Positions 8,058 through 15,812 of a DNA stretch of 64,000 bases are shown piece after piece; positions within the stretch are counted from its first letter, which is position 1, and each line of letters opens with the position of its first letter. The position numbers and the translations under genes were made by a program. The DNA comes from Thalassospira lucentensis MCCC 1A00383 = DSM 14000 (GTDB lineage Bacteria; Pseudomonadota; Alphaproteobacteria; Rhodospirillales; Thalassospiraceae), in contig NZ_ATWN01000004.1 of NCBI RefSeq assembly GCF_000421265.1, positions 186,001 through 250,000 of the forward strand, given 5' to 3'. The notes under the pieces were generated by a model. That model saw only the letters and a list, made by a program, of their open reading frames with translations, was not told the origin of the DNA and searched no databases.

Positions 8058-9163
8058 GCCGTATCTCGCGACCGGCTTCGTGCGGCAAGGACAGCCTGCC
8101 AGATCGAGCGCGCGTGATGGTCGGCTGTATTGGTGGCAATGCTGGCCGATTGTGCGGTGCGTATGAGATCCCATTTTCCGGGGTTGGTGAGTAATTCCTC
8201 GCAGGCTGTAGCCCAATTTGAAGCGGTGTCGGGTGGAAGGATTTGGTCAGATGCCAAAACATCCGGTGCACAGCCGACCGCATCGCTCGCAAGGACGAGG
8301 GCACCACATGAAACCGCCTCGACCACGCCAACGCCGTAAGCATCATTGTGGCTGGGAAACAGGCAGATTTTTGCCTGTGTCAGGAAACTGGGCAAGCGTT
8401 CTGGCGGTAATAGCGGGTGAATGTCGGTGATGTCCAACAGCCCATGTTCGGCGACCTTTCGTTTGACCTTTGAGATGTTGAGCGCGCCGACAATTCCGAT
8501 CTTTGTGATGGCCTGCCGGGATTTGAGTATCCGGGCTGTTTGAAGAAACGTTTCAAAGCCCTTTGCGGAGGTCGTGCGCCCGCACCACAGAATGTCAAAC
8601 GGGCGGTGGTTAAAATCAGGGATGGCTTTTGGTGGGGCAAAGGATGTTGGGATCGGGCTAACCGTGATCAGGTCCGGGGGAACGCCAAATGTTTCGAACC
8701 AGTTTTTGCCGCGGGAACTGGCGGCGATAAAACCGCTGGCTTGTTTGATCAGACTTTGGCGCAAGGCCCGCCGAACCCTGTTGTCATAGGCGGCATCGGA
8801 TCCCCGCCAGCCATCAAACAACACAACGGTTGGTATGGCGTGGTTTTTTGCCCAGCGTTGTGCGCGCCACATGGCCGGGCCAAAGCCCGACAGGATAAGA
8901 ACATTCGGGGCGGTGCGGGCAAGTTCACGCGTCACGCCAAAGTTAAAAGAAAGCCTGCGGTTTTCCTCAAGCGGGATGCGAAATGCCGACAGGGGACGGC
9001 AGCTGAATTTTTCGGTTTCTTGTGCCCAAATGTGTTGGGGTTCATGGGCGTCCGTACAGATGAAATGGCATGTTCCGCCAACCGATTTGGCATGTTCCGC
9101 AATAAGGCCAAAAGCTGCCCGACGGTAAGGGGGGACAAGGTTGGTCAGAAGCGCAATCTTCAC
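8054..9163 (-). CDS. Glycosyltransferase family 4, first gene of minus-strand operon
   Basis: A 369-residue GT4-type transferase. It begins VKIALLTNLVPPYRR, a common N-terminal pattern of GT4 enzymes. It then has FDILWCGRTTSAKGFETFLQ (donor-binding motif) and CLFPSHNDAYGVGVVEAVSCG containing the EX7E-type glutamates. The GTG at 9163 is preferred because homologous proteins begin at this hydrophobic strand; a TTG at 9205 would add 14 unconserved residues. The gene opens the seven-gene minus-strand operon, in which most neighbours overlap by 4 to 16 bp. It faces the WecG-type gene across a 147-bp divergent promoter region. Confidence 0.88.
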   Translation of the reverse strand: MKIALLTNLVPPYRRAAFGLIAEHAKSVGGTCHFICTDAHEPQHIWAQETEKFSCRPLSAFRIPLEENRRLSFNFGVTRELARTAPNVLILSGFGPAMWRAQRWAKNHAIPTVVLFDGWRGSDAAYDNRVRRALRQSLIKQASGFIAASSRGKNWFETFGVPPDLITVSPIPTSFAPPKAIPDFNHRPFDILWCGRTTSAKGFETFLQTARILKSRQAITKIGIVGALNISKVKRKVAEHGLLDITDIHPLLPPERLPSFLTQAKICLFPSHNDAYGVGVVEAVSCGALVLASDAVGCAPDVLASDQILPPDTASNWATACEELLTNPGKWDLIRTAQSASIATNTADHHARSIWQAVLAARSRSRDTA

Positions 9164-9310
9164 CGAACTCTTTACCCCAAGATGCTGATGTTGCTGACAA
9201 CTCAATCATAAGTTATTATCCATATCAATGATTTAAACGTAGAATTTGGGACAGGTTCGCGGTCCGGATAGAACGATAAAAAATGCATCCGGGTTTCACA
9301 GGGGTGGTGA
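9164..9310. promoter_or_regulatory. Divergent promoter region of the two polysaccharide operons
   Basis: These 147 bp separate two divergent operons and are more A+T-rich than the genes on both sides, especially around 9205-9245. Both transcription starts must lie here. A clear ribosome binding site (AGGGGTGG) precedes the ATG at 9311. No strong dyad or named operator was recognised. Confidence 0.5.
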
Positions 9311-10777
9311 ATGGTATTGGCGACGTCGGCGTTCTTTGGCCTCAAGCTTGACCTGCGCGCACAGGAAACACTGTGTGACGATATCTGTGACTGGTTGAAA
9401 AGTCGGCCCCAAGACGGATGTTTTCGCCATCAATGCCTGAACGCGGTAAAATTGCCACAGACCCAAAAACATGCCGAACTTTACCACGCATTGCAGAACG
9501 CAGATTGCCTGTCGCCGGATGGTATGGGGATCGTCTGGGCGGCGCGTTTGATCGGAATTCCCGTCGGTCAGCGTGTCACGGGGATTGACCTTATGGCCGG
9601 GTTGCTGCCCCGGTTTGCGAAGTCGGGGACGCGTGTTTTCCTGCTTGGCGCCAAGCCCGATGTTGTTGACACCCTTTGGAATACACTCCCCATTCAGTAT
9701 CCCGGGCTTGTGATTGCCGGGGCTCATCACGGGTATGAGCTTGATGATGACAAGCTGGCGGCAGTCATTCGGGAAAGCGGTGCGGATGCGCTTTTTGTCG
9801 CCTTACCCTCACCGCGCAAGGAATTGTTTGTCGATAGCATCGCAGCCAAAACCGGATGTCGGTTTGCCATGGGGGTTGGCGGTGCGTTTGATGTGCTGGC
9901 GGGTGAAGTGCACCGCGCGCCGGTGATCTGGCAAAAATGCGGGTTGGAATTTTTATGGCGTATTTTGTGTCAGCCGCGCCGGATGATGCCGCGTTATGCA
10001 CGGGGGTTGGTGCGGTTTACCAAATTAACGGTGCCGGTCATTTTTCGATATCAGGCCAAACGATTGGCCAAAAGGACGGCCGTTGTCCTGATGTTGGGTG
10101 GGGTTTTGGGCGCGGTCATGAACAGTTCCGATGGCAACAGCGTCTGGGCCGCGACATTTGATCCACCGGATTTAAGCGATCCGCAGGCCGCCGAAAACTG
10201 GATCAAGGATCGCATGGTGCAGGTCACGACACGCGATGACCTTAGCCAGACGATTGACGACATTGTGTCATGGGTGCTGCCCGCAGAAGGATCACGCGAA
10301 AATACGGTGGATGGTGCGGAAAATCCGATTGATTGGGATGGGGTTGATGTTTCGATCAAGGCGTTGTTGACGGTGTTTCAAACGGTCCTGAAAGTATCAG
10401 GTGCAAACAGCTTTTTGATTGAGGCGGTTATCGGCGGGGTCATTGGCCGGTTGCTTGATCTTCATCCCGACCCGGATCGGGTGGCCAGATTGATTACAAT
10501 AACCGCGCCAAATTTGGCCAATGCGATATTTGGCAATCGACAGGTCTCGCTGTTTGATGCGGATCGGATATTGCCTGTTTGGGGAACTAATCTGTCCAAC
10601 GTCTCTGTCATTTCACGCCAAACAGCTCCCCCTGAAAAGGACCGGTTTGTTCAACCGTTTTTGTACTGGATTGAGCCAAACACGGAGGGTTTTAAGTCTG
10701 AGGATTCTTCCTGGGGGGGCTCGGAATCTGAAGAAAGCGCGTTTGATTTTGTTTCAGAGGATGCCAGTCCGCGATGA
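9311..10777 (+). CDS. WecG/TagA/CpsF-type glycosyltransferase (GT26) with a 240-residue C-terminal extension
   Basis: Residues 1-245 form a GT26 transferase of the kind that adds a ManNAc-type or other sugar to a lipid-linked acceptor. Visible signatures are CLSPDGMGIVWAARL, RVTGIDLMAGLLPRF, VFLLGAKPDVVD, the altered GxPkQE motif LPSPRKELF, and the basic membrane-contact tail GLEFLWRILCQPRRMMPRY. GT26 proteins normally end near here. This one continues with a positively charged stretch (RLAKR), a hydrophobic segment at about 256-270 and an Ala-x-Ala-like end (SVWA), then about 210 acidic, mostly helical residues. The extension looks like a signal anchor plus a periplasmic domain of unknown type. 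The stop overlaps the copolymerase start as ATGA. The transferase call is firm; the extension is unexplained. Confidence 0.85.
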   Translation: MVLATSAFFGLKLDLRAQETLCDDICDWLKSRPQDGCFRHQCLNAVKLPQTQKHAELYHALQNADCLSPDGMGIVWAARLIGIPVGQRVTGIDLMAGLLPRFAKSGTRVFLLGAKPDVVDTLWNTLPIQYPGLVIAGAHHGYELDDDKLAAVIRESGADALFVALPSPRKELFVDSIAAKTGCRFAMGVGGAFDVLAGEVHRAPVIWQKCGLEFLWRILCQPRRMMPRYARGLVRFTKLTVPVIFRYQAKRLAKRTAVVLMLGGVLGAVMNSSDGNSVWAATFDPPDLSDPQAAENWIKDRMVQVTTRDDLSQTIDDIVSWVLPAEGSRENTVDGAENPIDWDGVDVSIKALLTVFQTVLKVSGANSFLIEAVIGGVIGRLLDLHPDPDRVARLITITAPNLANAIFGNRQVSLFDADRILPVWGTNLSNVSVISRQTAPPEKDRFVQPFLYWIEPNTEGFKSEDSSWGGSESEESAFDFVSEDASPR

Positions 10778-12987
10778 CACAACCGCCAAATCAAAGCATC
10801 CCGGCACACCCCCCACGCGGGGGCGAAAATACCCGGTTTGATCCCTCCTTGGGGGAGTTGGTTGGGATCATGTGGCAACGGCGCGGTGTGGCGCTGATCA
10901 GTTTTGCTGTGGTGCTTGTGTTGGCCGCCATCGTGATGGGGCAGTGGCAGCCACGCTACCGCGCCGTGGCGGAAGTCGGCATCACCGGCCATGTGCAAGG
11001 CGGGCAAACGGCCGATGAGGGGGCCTTGCAGGGGCGTGCCGTTTTGGTCAGTGCGCAAGAAATTGAAACGCTGATTGCGGAAATGAAAAGTCGGGATGTT
11101 TTATCCGCTGCCGCGGCGGTTCTGCGCGGCGATGGCGTTTGGGCGGGGCAGGGCGATAAAGCTTCAAATGCCATGATGGCATTTTGGGATGGTGTTTTTG
11201 GCGGTGACAATGCGGAAGCCATGTCGGCTGTATCCACGTCGGCAACGCCCGTTTCAGAAGCACAGTTGATTGACCGCCTGCGGGCTGGTCTTGAGGCCAA
11301 GCGCATTGGCAATGCCGCCGTGATTGAGGTGACGTATCAGAGTGCCTCGGCGGGTTTGAGTGCCACGGTTTTACAGGCAATTTTGGAAAGTCATGTCTGG
11401 TGGCGCGAAGGGCGGCAAAAACAATATCTGCGCCGCCAGTTACAAGAAGCAACAACGCAGTATCAAGCCGCACAAGTTGAGCTTGAGCAACACGAAGAAA
11501 GCCTGATGCGCTGGCAACGCGATGCCAGCATGTTTGACCCCGAAGAAGCCAAACTGATGTTGGCACGCATCTATGCGCTTGATGAGCAGGCCGAACAGGT
11601 CGGGCGCGAATTGGCAACAGCACGCATTGCATTGGCAGAACGTCAGGATGGGCAAAAGCTTTCTGATTTACTGGCGATGTCAGACGTGGCCCGCAATCCG
11701 ATTGTCAGCCAGCTTGCCGCACGGTTTGACGGGTTGCGATCCGAATATGTCACGCTTGATCAGCGCTATGGCCCGAAACACCCGGTCATGCAAAGCAAAA
11801 CCCGCGAGCTTGACGACCTGCGTGCCGAGCTTTTGAGTGCGGCGCAACGTGCGGCAGAGCGTGCAAACCGTGATCTTGAACGCGTCGCGTTGGAGGCGGC
11901 GGAGAGCCTTAAACTGCTGCGCCAGCAACGCGGTGAATGGCAAAACCGTATGGCCGCACGCCATGACCGGATACAGGGGCAGGCAGGATTGCTGCGCGCG
12001 GTCGAGGCGGCCCGGGCGCAGGTGATTGAACTGGGCCGTCAAACCCAGACGTTGCAGCGTGATCTGGTGGCGTTTCGCGGCGATGTGGAAATCCTCCGTC
12101 CGGCGATGGTCCCGGCCACGGCGGAGTTCCCCACACGCCGTGATCTTTGGCTGATGGCGGTTTTGGCGGCGATCTTTGGCGCGGTGGTTGCGGCGATGCT
12201 GCGGCATTATTTCGATCAAACCATTGATGATGATTTTCAGCCGGAAACCGGACTTGGCATCCGACTGTATGCACGTATTCCCGATATGACCGCGCCCAAC
12301 ATGCAGGTGGTTGGGGCAAATGCCGGGCGTGAGGCGGTCGGGCATCTGGCGGTTTTGATGCGCATCATACGTCAGGGAAAACCCCAACCCGCCGATGGTG
12401 TCGATCAGGCACAGGTCATTGCCATGGCATCCGCCGTAAGTGGCGAGGGCAAAAGCCACCTTGCCCGGTCGCTGGCGGGAGTTCTCGCCGGATTTGGCGC
12501 ACGGGTATTGGTGCTTAATGCGGATTTGCATGACCCGGACCCCGATACAGATACGGCTGTTACAGGCGATATCACGGCTGTTTTGTCGGGCACCTGTGTG
12601 ATTGCGGATGCGATGGGACGCGATGCTTTGCGCGGGTTTGACCATCTTGGCGCGAAGTTTCCTGTGCCGGGCAATCTTGCCACCGGGCTGATCGAAAGTG
12701 GGTTGGGCGACCTGATCGCAGCGCTTCGCCCGAACTATGATCACATCATTGTCGATACGCCGCCGATCCTGTCGGTTGCCGATGCGATGATTGTGATGCG
12801 TCACGCCGATGTGCGGCTTTTTGCTGTGCGTTGCGGACACAGTAAACGGCGCGATATGGGCCATGCGATGGATCAGTTGCGCGCGGTGGGCATCGTGCCC
12901 GACGGCGTGATTATGAATGGGGAGCGGCCAAGACCTGCTTATGGCGTTGCTCGGCCAACATCTGCGCCGACGGAGCAGATGTCATGA
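10774..12987 (+). CDS. Polysaccharide copolymerase / BY-kinase-like protein (Wzc/ExoP type) with altered kinase motifs
   Basis: A 737-residue inner-membrane protein that should control chain length and export. Layout: N-terminal membrane segment near residues 48-66, a long periplasmic coiled-coil region (about 200-430, rich in Glu/Gln/Arg/Ala), a second membrane segment near 455-475, and a cytoplasmic P-loop domain from about 540. Walker A is SGEGKSH (Lys560) and Walker B is IIVDTPP (Asp661). The Walker A' motif, normally DxDxR in bacterial tyrosine kinases, reads N582-A-D-L-H, so both the first Asp and the Arg are changed. The tail has a single Tyr instead of a tyrosine cluster. It may therefore be an ATPase or pseudo-kinase rather than an autophosphorylating kinase. 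It overlaps both neighbours by 4 bp. Confidence 0.88.
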   Translation: MTQPPNQSIPAHPPRGGENTRFDPSLGELVGIMWQRRGVALISFAVVLVLAAIVMGQWQPRYRAVAEVGITGHVQGGQTADEGALQGRAVLVSAQEIETLIAEMKSRDVLSAAAAVLRGDGVWAGQGDKASNAMMAFWDGVFGGDNAEAMSAVSTSATPVSEAQLIDRLRAGLEAKRIGNAAVIEVTYQSASAGLSATVLQAILESHVWWREGRQKQYLRRQLQEATTQYQAAQVELEQHEESLMRWQRDASMFDPEEAKLMLARIYALDEQAEQVGRELATARIALAERQDGQKLSDLLAMSDVARNPIVSQLAARFDGLRSEYVTLDQRYGPKHPVMQSKTRELDDLRAELLSAAQRAAERANRDLERVALEAAESLKLLRQQRGEWQNRMAARHDRIQGQAGLLRAVEAARAQVIELGRQTQTLQRDLVAFRGDVEILRPAMVPATAEFPTRRDLWLMAVLAAIFGAVVAAMLRHYFDQTIDDDFQPETGLGIRLYARIPDMTAPNMQVVGANAGREAVGHLAVLMRIIRQGKPQPADGVDQAQVIAMASAVSGEGKSHLARSLAGVLAGFGARVLVLNADLHDPDPDTDTAVTGDITAVLSGTCVIADAMGRDALRGFDHLGAKFPVPGNLATGLIESGLGDLIAALRPNYDHIIVDTPPILSVADAMIVMRHADVRLFAVRCGHSKRRDMGHAMDQLRAVGIVPDGVIMNGERPRPAYGVARPTSAPTEQMS

Positions 12988-13436
12988 AGGTACGTCTTTC
13001 GGCGATCTCTCTTGGTCGGGGCTTTTTGATCGGCATGGCGGTTGTGCTTTTGGCCGGTGGGGTGGTGCGTTTGGGGAGCCAGTTTCGCGCAAGTTTGACT
13101 GTGACCAACATGGCGGACGGGTTTCGCAACGCCGATGGTTTTGGCGACCAAGTCCGTCAGGAAAGATTGCGGTATGGTCTGGTGTCTGGTGATCCGGGTC
13201 AGGTGATTGCGCAGGCGGAGGTGCAGCTTGAAAACGCCCCGTTTGATCCGGTTCTGATGGCTGTTCTGGCCCATGCCATGATTGCGACTGGGGACGAAGA
13301 TTTGACGGTCAATGCGGGGATGCTTGATCAGGCACACCAGATTGCGCCGCGAGATCGGCTGGTGCAGATACTTCGTGATGATGCCCGCCTGCAGCTTCAA
13401 TACAGCCAACCCAAACAAGCCCCATCGGTAGAATGA
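12984..13436 (+). CDS. Small membrane-anchored protein of the polysaccharide operon
   Basis: A 150-residue protein I cannot place in a named family. It has one N-terminal membrane anchor (about residues 12-30, FLIGMAVVLLAGGVV) and a soluble helical part. Pairs of helices such as LENAPFDPVLMAVLAHAMIATGD and LDQAHQIAPRD look like one or two TPR-type repeats, so a scaffold role at the export complex is possible. Its ATG overlaps the copolymerase stop, so it is probably co-translated with it. Its last 128 bp overlap the end of the convergent O-antigen ligase-type gene on the other strand. Confidence 0.65.
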   Translation: MKVRLSAISLGRGFLIGMAVVLLAGGVVRLGSQFRASLTVTNMADGFRNADGFGDQVRQERLRYGLVSGDPGQVIAQAEVQLENAPFDPVLMAVLAHAMIATGDEDLTVNAGMLDQAHQIAPRDRLVQILRDDARLQLQYSQPKQAPSVE

Positions 13437-14640
13437 GAGCCGGTAATGTAATGACCCAGTCGACCGACCCACTGAGAACCGCGATGCTGATGCTGGCGCA
13501 AAACAGGGCTTTTAGGGGGCGCAGTTTTAGCCCGTGCCATATTTTAAAACCGGCATATCCCCCCATGGCCAGCAGAACCACCATCACAGGCAGACCCAAT
13601 ACGATGGCGCCATCAAGCCAGACGTTATGGCTGCTAAACCAGTGTGCGTTGGTGTTTAGGCCGGTGGTGGCAAAATGATCGATCACAAGTGCTATGCTGC
13701 CCGGTCCAAAGCCCGTCATCGGGCGTGCGATGATGGCATTTATCGCGCTGGCCCAAGCATCATCGCGCTGGACCAGGTCATATCGGGCAAGCTCGGCAAA
13801 GCGGGTGGTAAATTCCGGGGTGGCCAATGCGACAAAGACGATACCGAACATAAAGACCCCGATTGGGAACAAGATGCGGTGCCATGCCGGGTTGTCGCGC
13901 ATCTGCATCACCGCAAAGACAGAGAGGCTGCAAAGCGCAATTACAAAGCCACTGCGCGAATGGCTTTGGAGCAGGGCAAAGGCAAACACCATGGCAAGGG
14001 CCAGCCACCCGCCCTTTTGATCGAGCACCTTGCCAAGACGCACTTGTTGCCGCCCGCCAAAGCAATACAGGCTGGCAATCATGCCCAGCACCATCAGGGC
14101 GGCAAAGGCGTTACGGTTGGCAAGGCTTCCGGTCCAGTCGCCAATATGGGCGGTTTTGGTAAACCAGAATGTCGTTTGCCATCCCGCGATCTGGTCCAGT
14201 GCAGCAAGCCCGACCTGAAGGGCGGCGGCACATGCCGTCGTGATGCAGACCTGTTTGATAAAGCTGTGGGGGGCTTTGCACGCAAGCAAGGACGCCAGCG
14301 TCAGGGTTGCGATAAACCACAGGATATCGGCCACTGTGCTGTGCCATGCCGTGGGGTAAAGGGCGATGTGATCGGCGTTAAACGGGGCGGCTTGCATAGG
14401 CCAGATCGGCAGGGATTGCATGATCATCCAGCCCGATGCCAAACCCGCCATCAACCAGATGACGCGCAGATAACGCGGGAGACAGATCGGCATTTTCGCG
14501 CACAATGCCAAGATGCCAATCCCGGTCAGAACCGACAAAATCCCCATGGCCCATGGCCGCGCCCCGCCCAGCAACAGCGGGGCCAGAATGATTTGGGCCA
14601 AAAGACAAAATTGTGCCACCCGAAAGACCACTGGAAACAC
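13309..14640 (-). CDS. O-antigen ligase/polymerase-type membrane protein (Wzy/WaaL superfamily), copy 1
   Basis: A 443-residue protein with about 11 to 12 hydrophobic segments. The signature periplasmic loop and following helix contain MTGFGPGSIALVIDHF and HNVWLDGAIVLGLPVMVVL, matching the Wzy_C (O-antigen ligase/polymerase) pattern in which an H-N motif ends the large loop. It either polymerises repeat units in the periplasm or transfers polymer to an acceptor. The final 43 residues overlap the plus-strand gene ending at 13436 and are hydrophilic (GGHHHEVSAP), so the membrane domain itself does not depend on the overlap. It is divergent from the second copy starting at 14742. Confidence 0.82.
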   Translation of the reverse strand: MFPVVFRVAQFCLLAQIILAPLLLGGARPWAMGILSVLTGIGILALCAKMPICLPRYLRVIWLMAGLASGWMIMQSLPIWPMQAAPFNADHIALYPTAWHSTVADILWFIATLTLASLLACKAPHSFIKQVCITTACAAALQVGLAALDQIAGWQTTFWFTKTAHIGDWTGSLANRNAFAALMVLGMIASLYCFGGRQQVRLGKVLDQKGGWLALAMVFAFALLQSHSRSGFVIALCSLSVFAVMQMRDNPAWHRILFPIGVFMFGIVFVALATPEFTTRFAELARYDLVQRDDAWASAINAIIARPMTGFGPGSIALVIDHFATTGLNTNAHWFSSHNVWLDGAIVLGLPVMVVLLAMGGYAGFKIWHGLKLRPLKALFCASISIAVLSGSVDWVITLPALILPMGLVWVGCIEAAGGHHHEVSAPADLAAQSGVPDQASPH

Positions 14641-14741
14641 CGTGCTGCGTCAATATGGTTTGGGAACAAGGAGGTAAGCGTATCGGAAAAAATCCATCCT
14701 GTCGCTTTTGCTGATCATCGCGTTGTTCGGTGGGCACGAGC
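14641..14741. promoter_or_regulatory. Divergent promoter region between the two ligase/polymerase genes
   Basis: A 101-bp interval between two divergent genes of the same superfamily. It must carry both transcription starts unless the plus-strand genes are read from elsewhere. No operator was recognised. The plus-strand start at 14742 lacks a convincing ribosome binding site. Confidence 0.4.
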
Positions 14742-15812
14742 ATGACGATTGGTTTTCGCCCTGGAACACAACGTTTGGCGGCCGTGCCCCATTCGGACTT
14801 TCCGGTCTGGTGTGTGGTTTTGGGCACTGCGGTGATGGTGGTGTCCCTGTGGTTGCTGGGGGCTGGCGGGATGTCGGCCAAACTGTTGTTGCTGGGGTTC
14901 TGGGCGGTTGTTCTGGCCGGATATGGGCGGCGGGTTTCAGTATCACCCGGTGGGTTGGGCGCGATTTTCCTTCTGGTTGGCATGATCATGCTGGTGGCGT
15001 TGGGCAACGGGGTGCTGATCGAAAAACTGCGGCTGATCGGCAATCTTTTGATGTTGCCGGTTGGTTTGGTCGCAGGTTTAATGTTCGGGCGCGACTGTTT
15101 GCGCATTATGGTGCCCGCACTGGTGATTTACTTGCCGTTGGCGAGTGCGTTTTACCTGACCCATGAAGGTTTGCGGCTTAATCAGCCGTTCCTGTTTTTG
15201 GGGCTGTTTGCCCTGTGTTCGGTCGCTGAGAGGCGTGCGGGCCGTTGGATTGGCGGCGGTGCGGCGATTGCCGTGCTGATGAGCCAAACCCGAATTGCGG
15301 TCTTGGCGATGATGGTCAATGCGGTGGGGCTGCTGCGATTGTCACGAGCGAAAACATGGCTGGTGGGGGCTATTGTCTTTGCCGGATTTGCCGGGATTGC
15401 GTGGCAGGCGTTACCGCGCCTGTTGATGACCCATGACAGCGGGCGGCTGTTCTTTTGGCGCCAATTTGCCGATATGTGGATGGCGGCGTCCGATGGGCAA
15501 AAATGGCTGGGGTTTGGTGCTGGTTCGGTTGAGCAGATTTTATCGGGATATACTTCTTTTGCATCTTTTGGCGCGCTGCATAACGATCATTTCCGTATCC
15601 TGTTTGAAACCGGAATTTTGGGAGCTGGGCTTTGGCTGTCAGGATGGGGGACGATGGTGTGGCTGGTGCGCAAGTCGCGGTTGTCGGTGTGCCTTTTGAT
15701 TTCTGTAGCGATCACTATGATAACCGATAATGCCTTGAATTACGGGCATTACCTGATCTGTGTCGGGATGGCGGCGGGCATGGCATCGAACCGGGATAGG
15801 GCGCATGGATAA
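14742..15812 (+). CDS. O-antigen ligase/polymerase-type membrane protein, copy 2
   Basis: About 356 residues with nine or ten hydrophobic segments. Motifs of the O-antigen ligase superfamily are visible: RLFFWRQFADMW followed by GFGAGSVEQILSGY and ALHNDHFRILFETGILG. The H-N-D then Glu-x-Gly pattern is typical of the catalytic periplasmic loop of Wzy_C proteins. An in-frame GTG at 14730 is an alternative start, adding four residues; neither has a strong ribosome binding site. The stop overlaps the start of the toroid protein by 8 bp. Having two members in one locus suggests a division of labour, polymerase against ligase, but I cannot say which is which. Confidence 0.78.
   Translation: MTIGFRPGTQRLAAVPHSDFPVWCVVLGTAVMVVSLWLLGAGGMSAKLLLLGFWAVVLAGYGRRVSVSPGGLGAIFLLVGMIMLVALGNGVLIEKLRLIGNLLMLPVGLVAGLMFGRDCLRIMVPALVIYLPLASAFYLTHEGLRLNQPFLFLGLFALCSVAERRAGRWIGGGAAIAVLMSQTRIAVLAMMVNAVGLLRLSRAKTWLVGAIVFAGFAGIAWQALPRLLMTHDSGRLFFWRQFADMWMAASDGQKWLGFGAGSVEQILSGYTSFASFGALHNDHFRILFETGILGAGLWLSGWGTMVWLVRKSRLSVCLLISVAITMITDNALNYGHYLICVGMAAGMASNRDRAHG

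Noticed and set aside
10774-12987. Active bacterial tyrosine kinase
   Set aside because: The changed Walker A' residues and missing tyrosine cluster do not support calling it an active kinase.
13675-14745. Long plus-strand frame opposite the O-antigen ligase-type gene
   Set aside because: Rich in His, Arg, Gln and Lys in the way antisense frames of membrane proteins are; no signal or motif.
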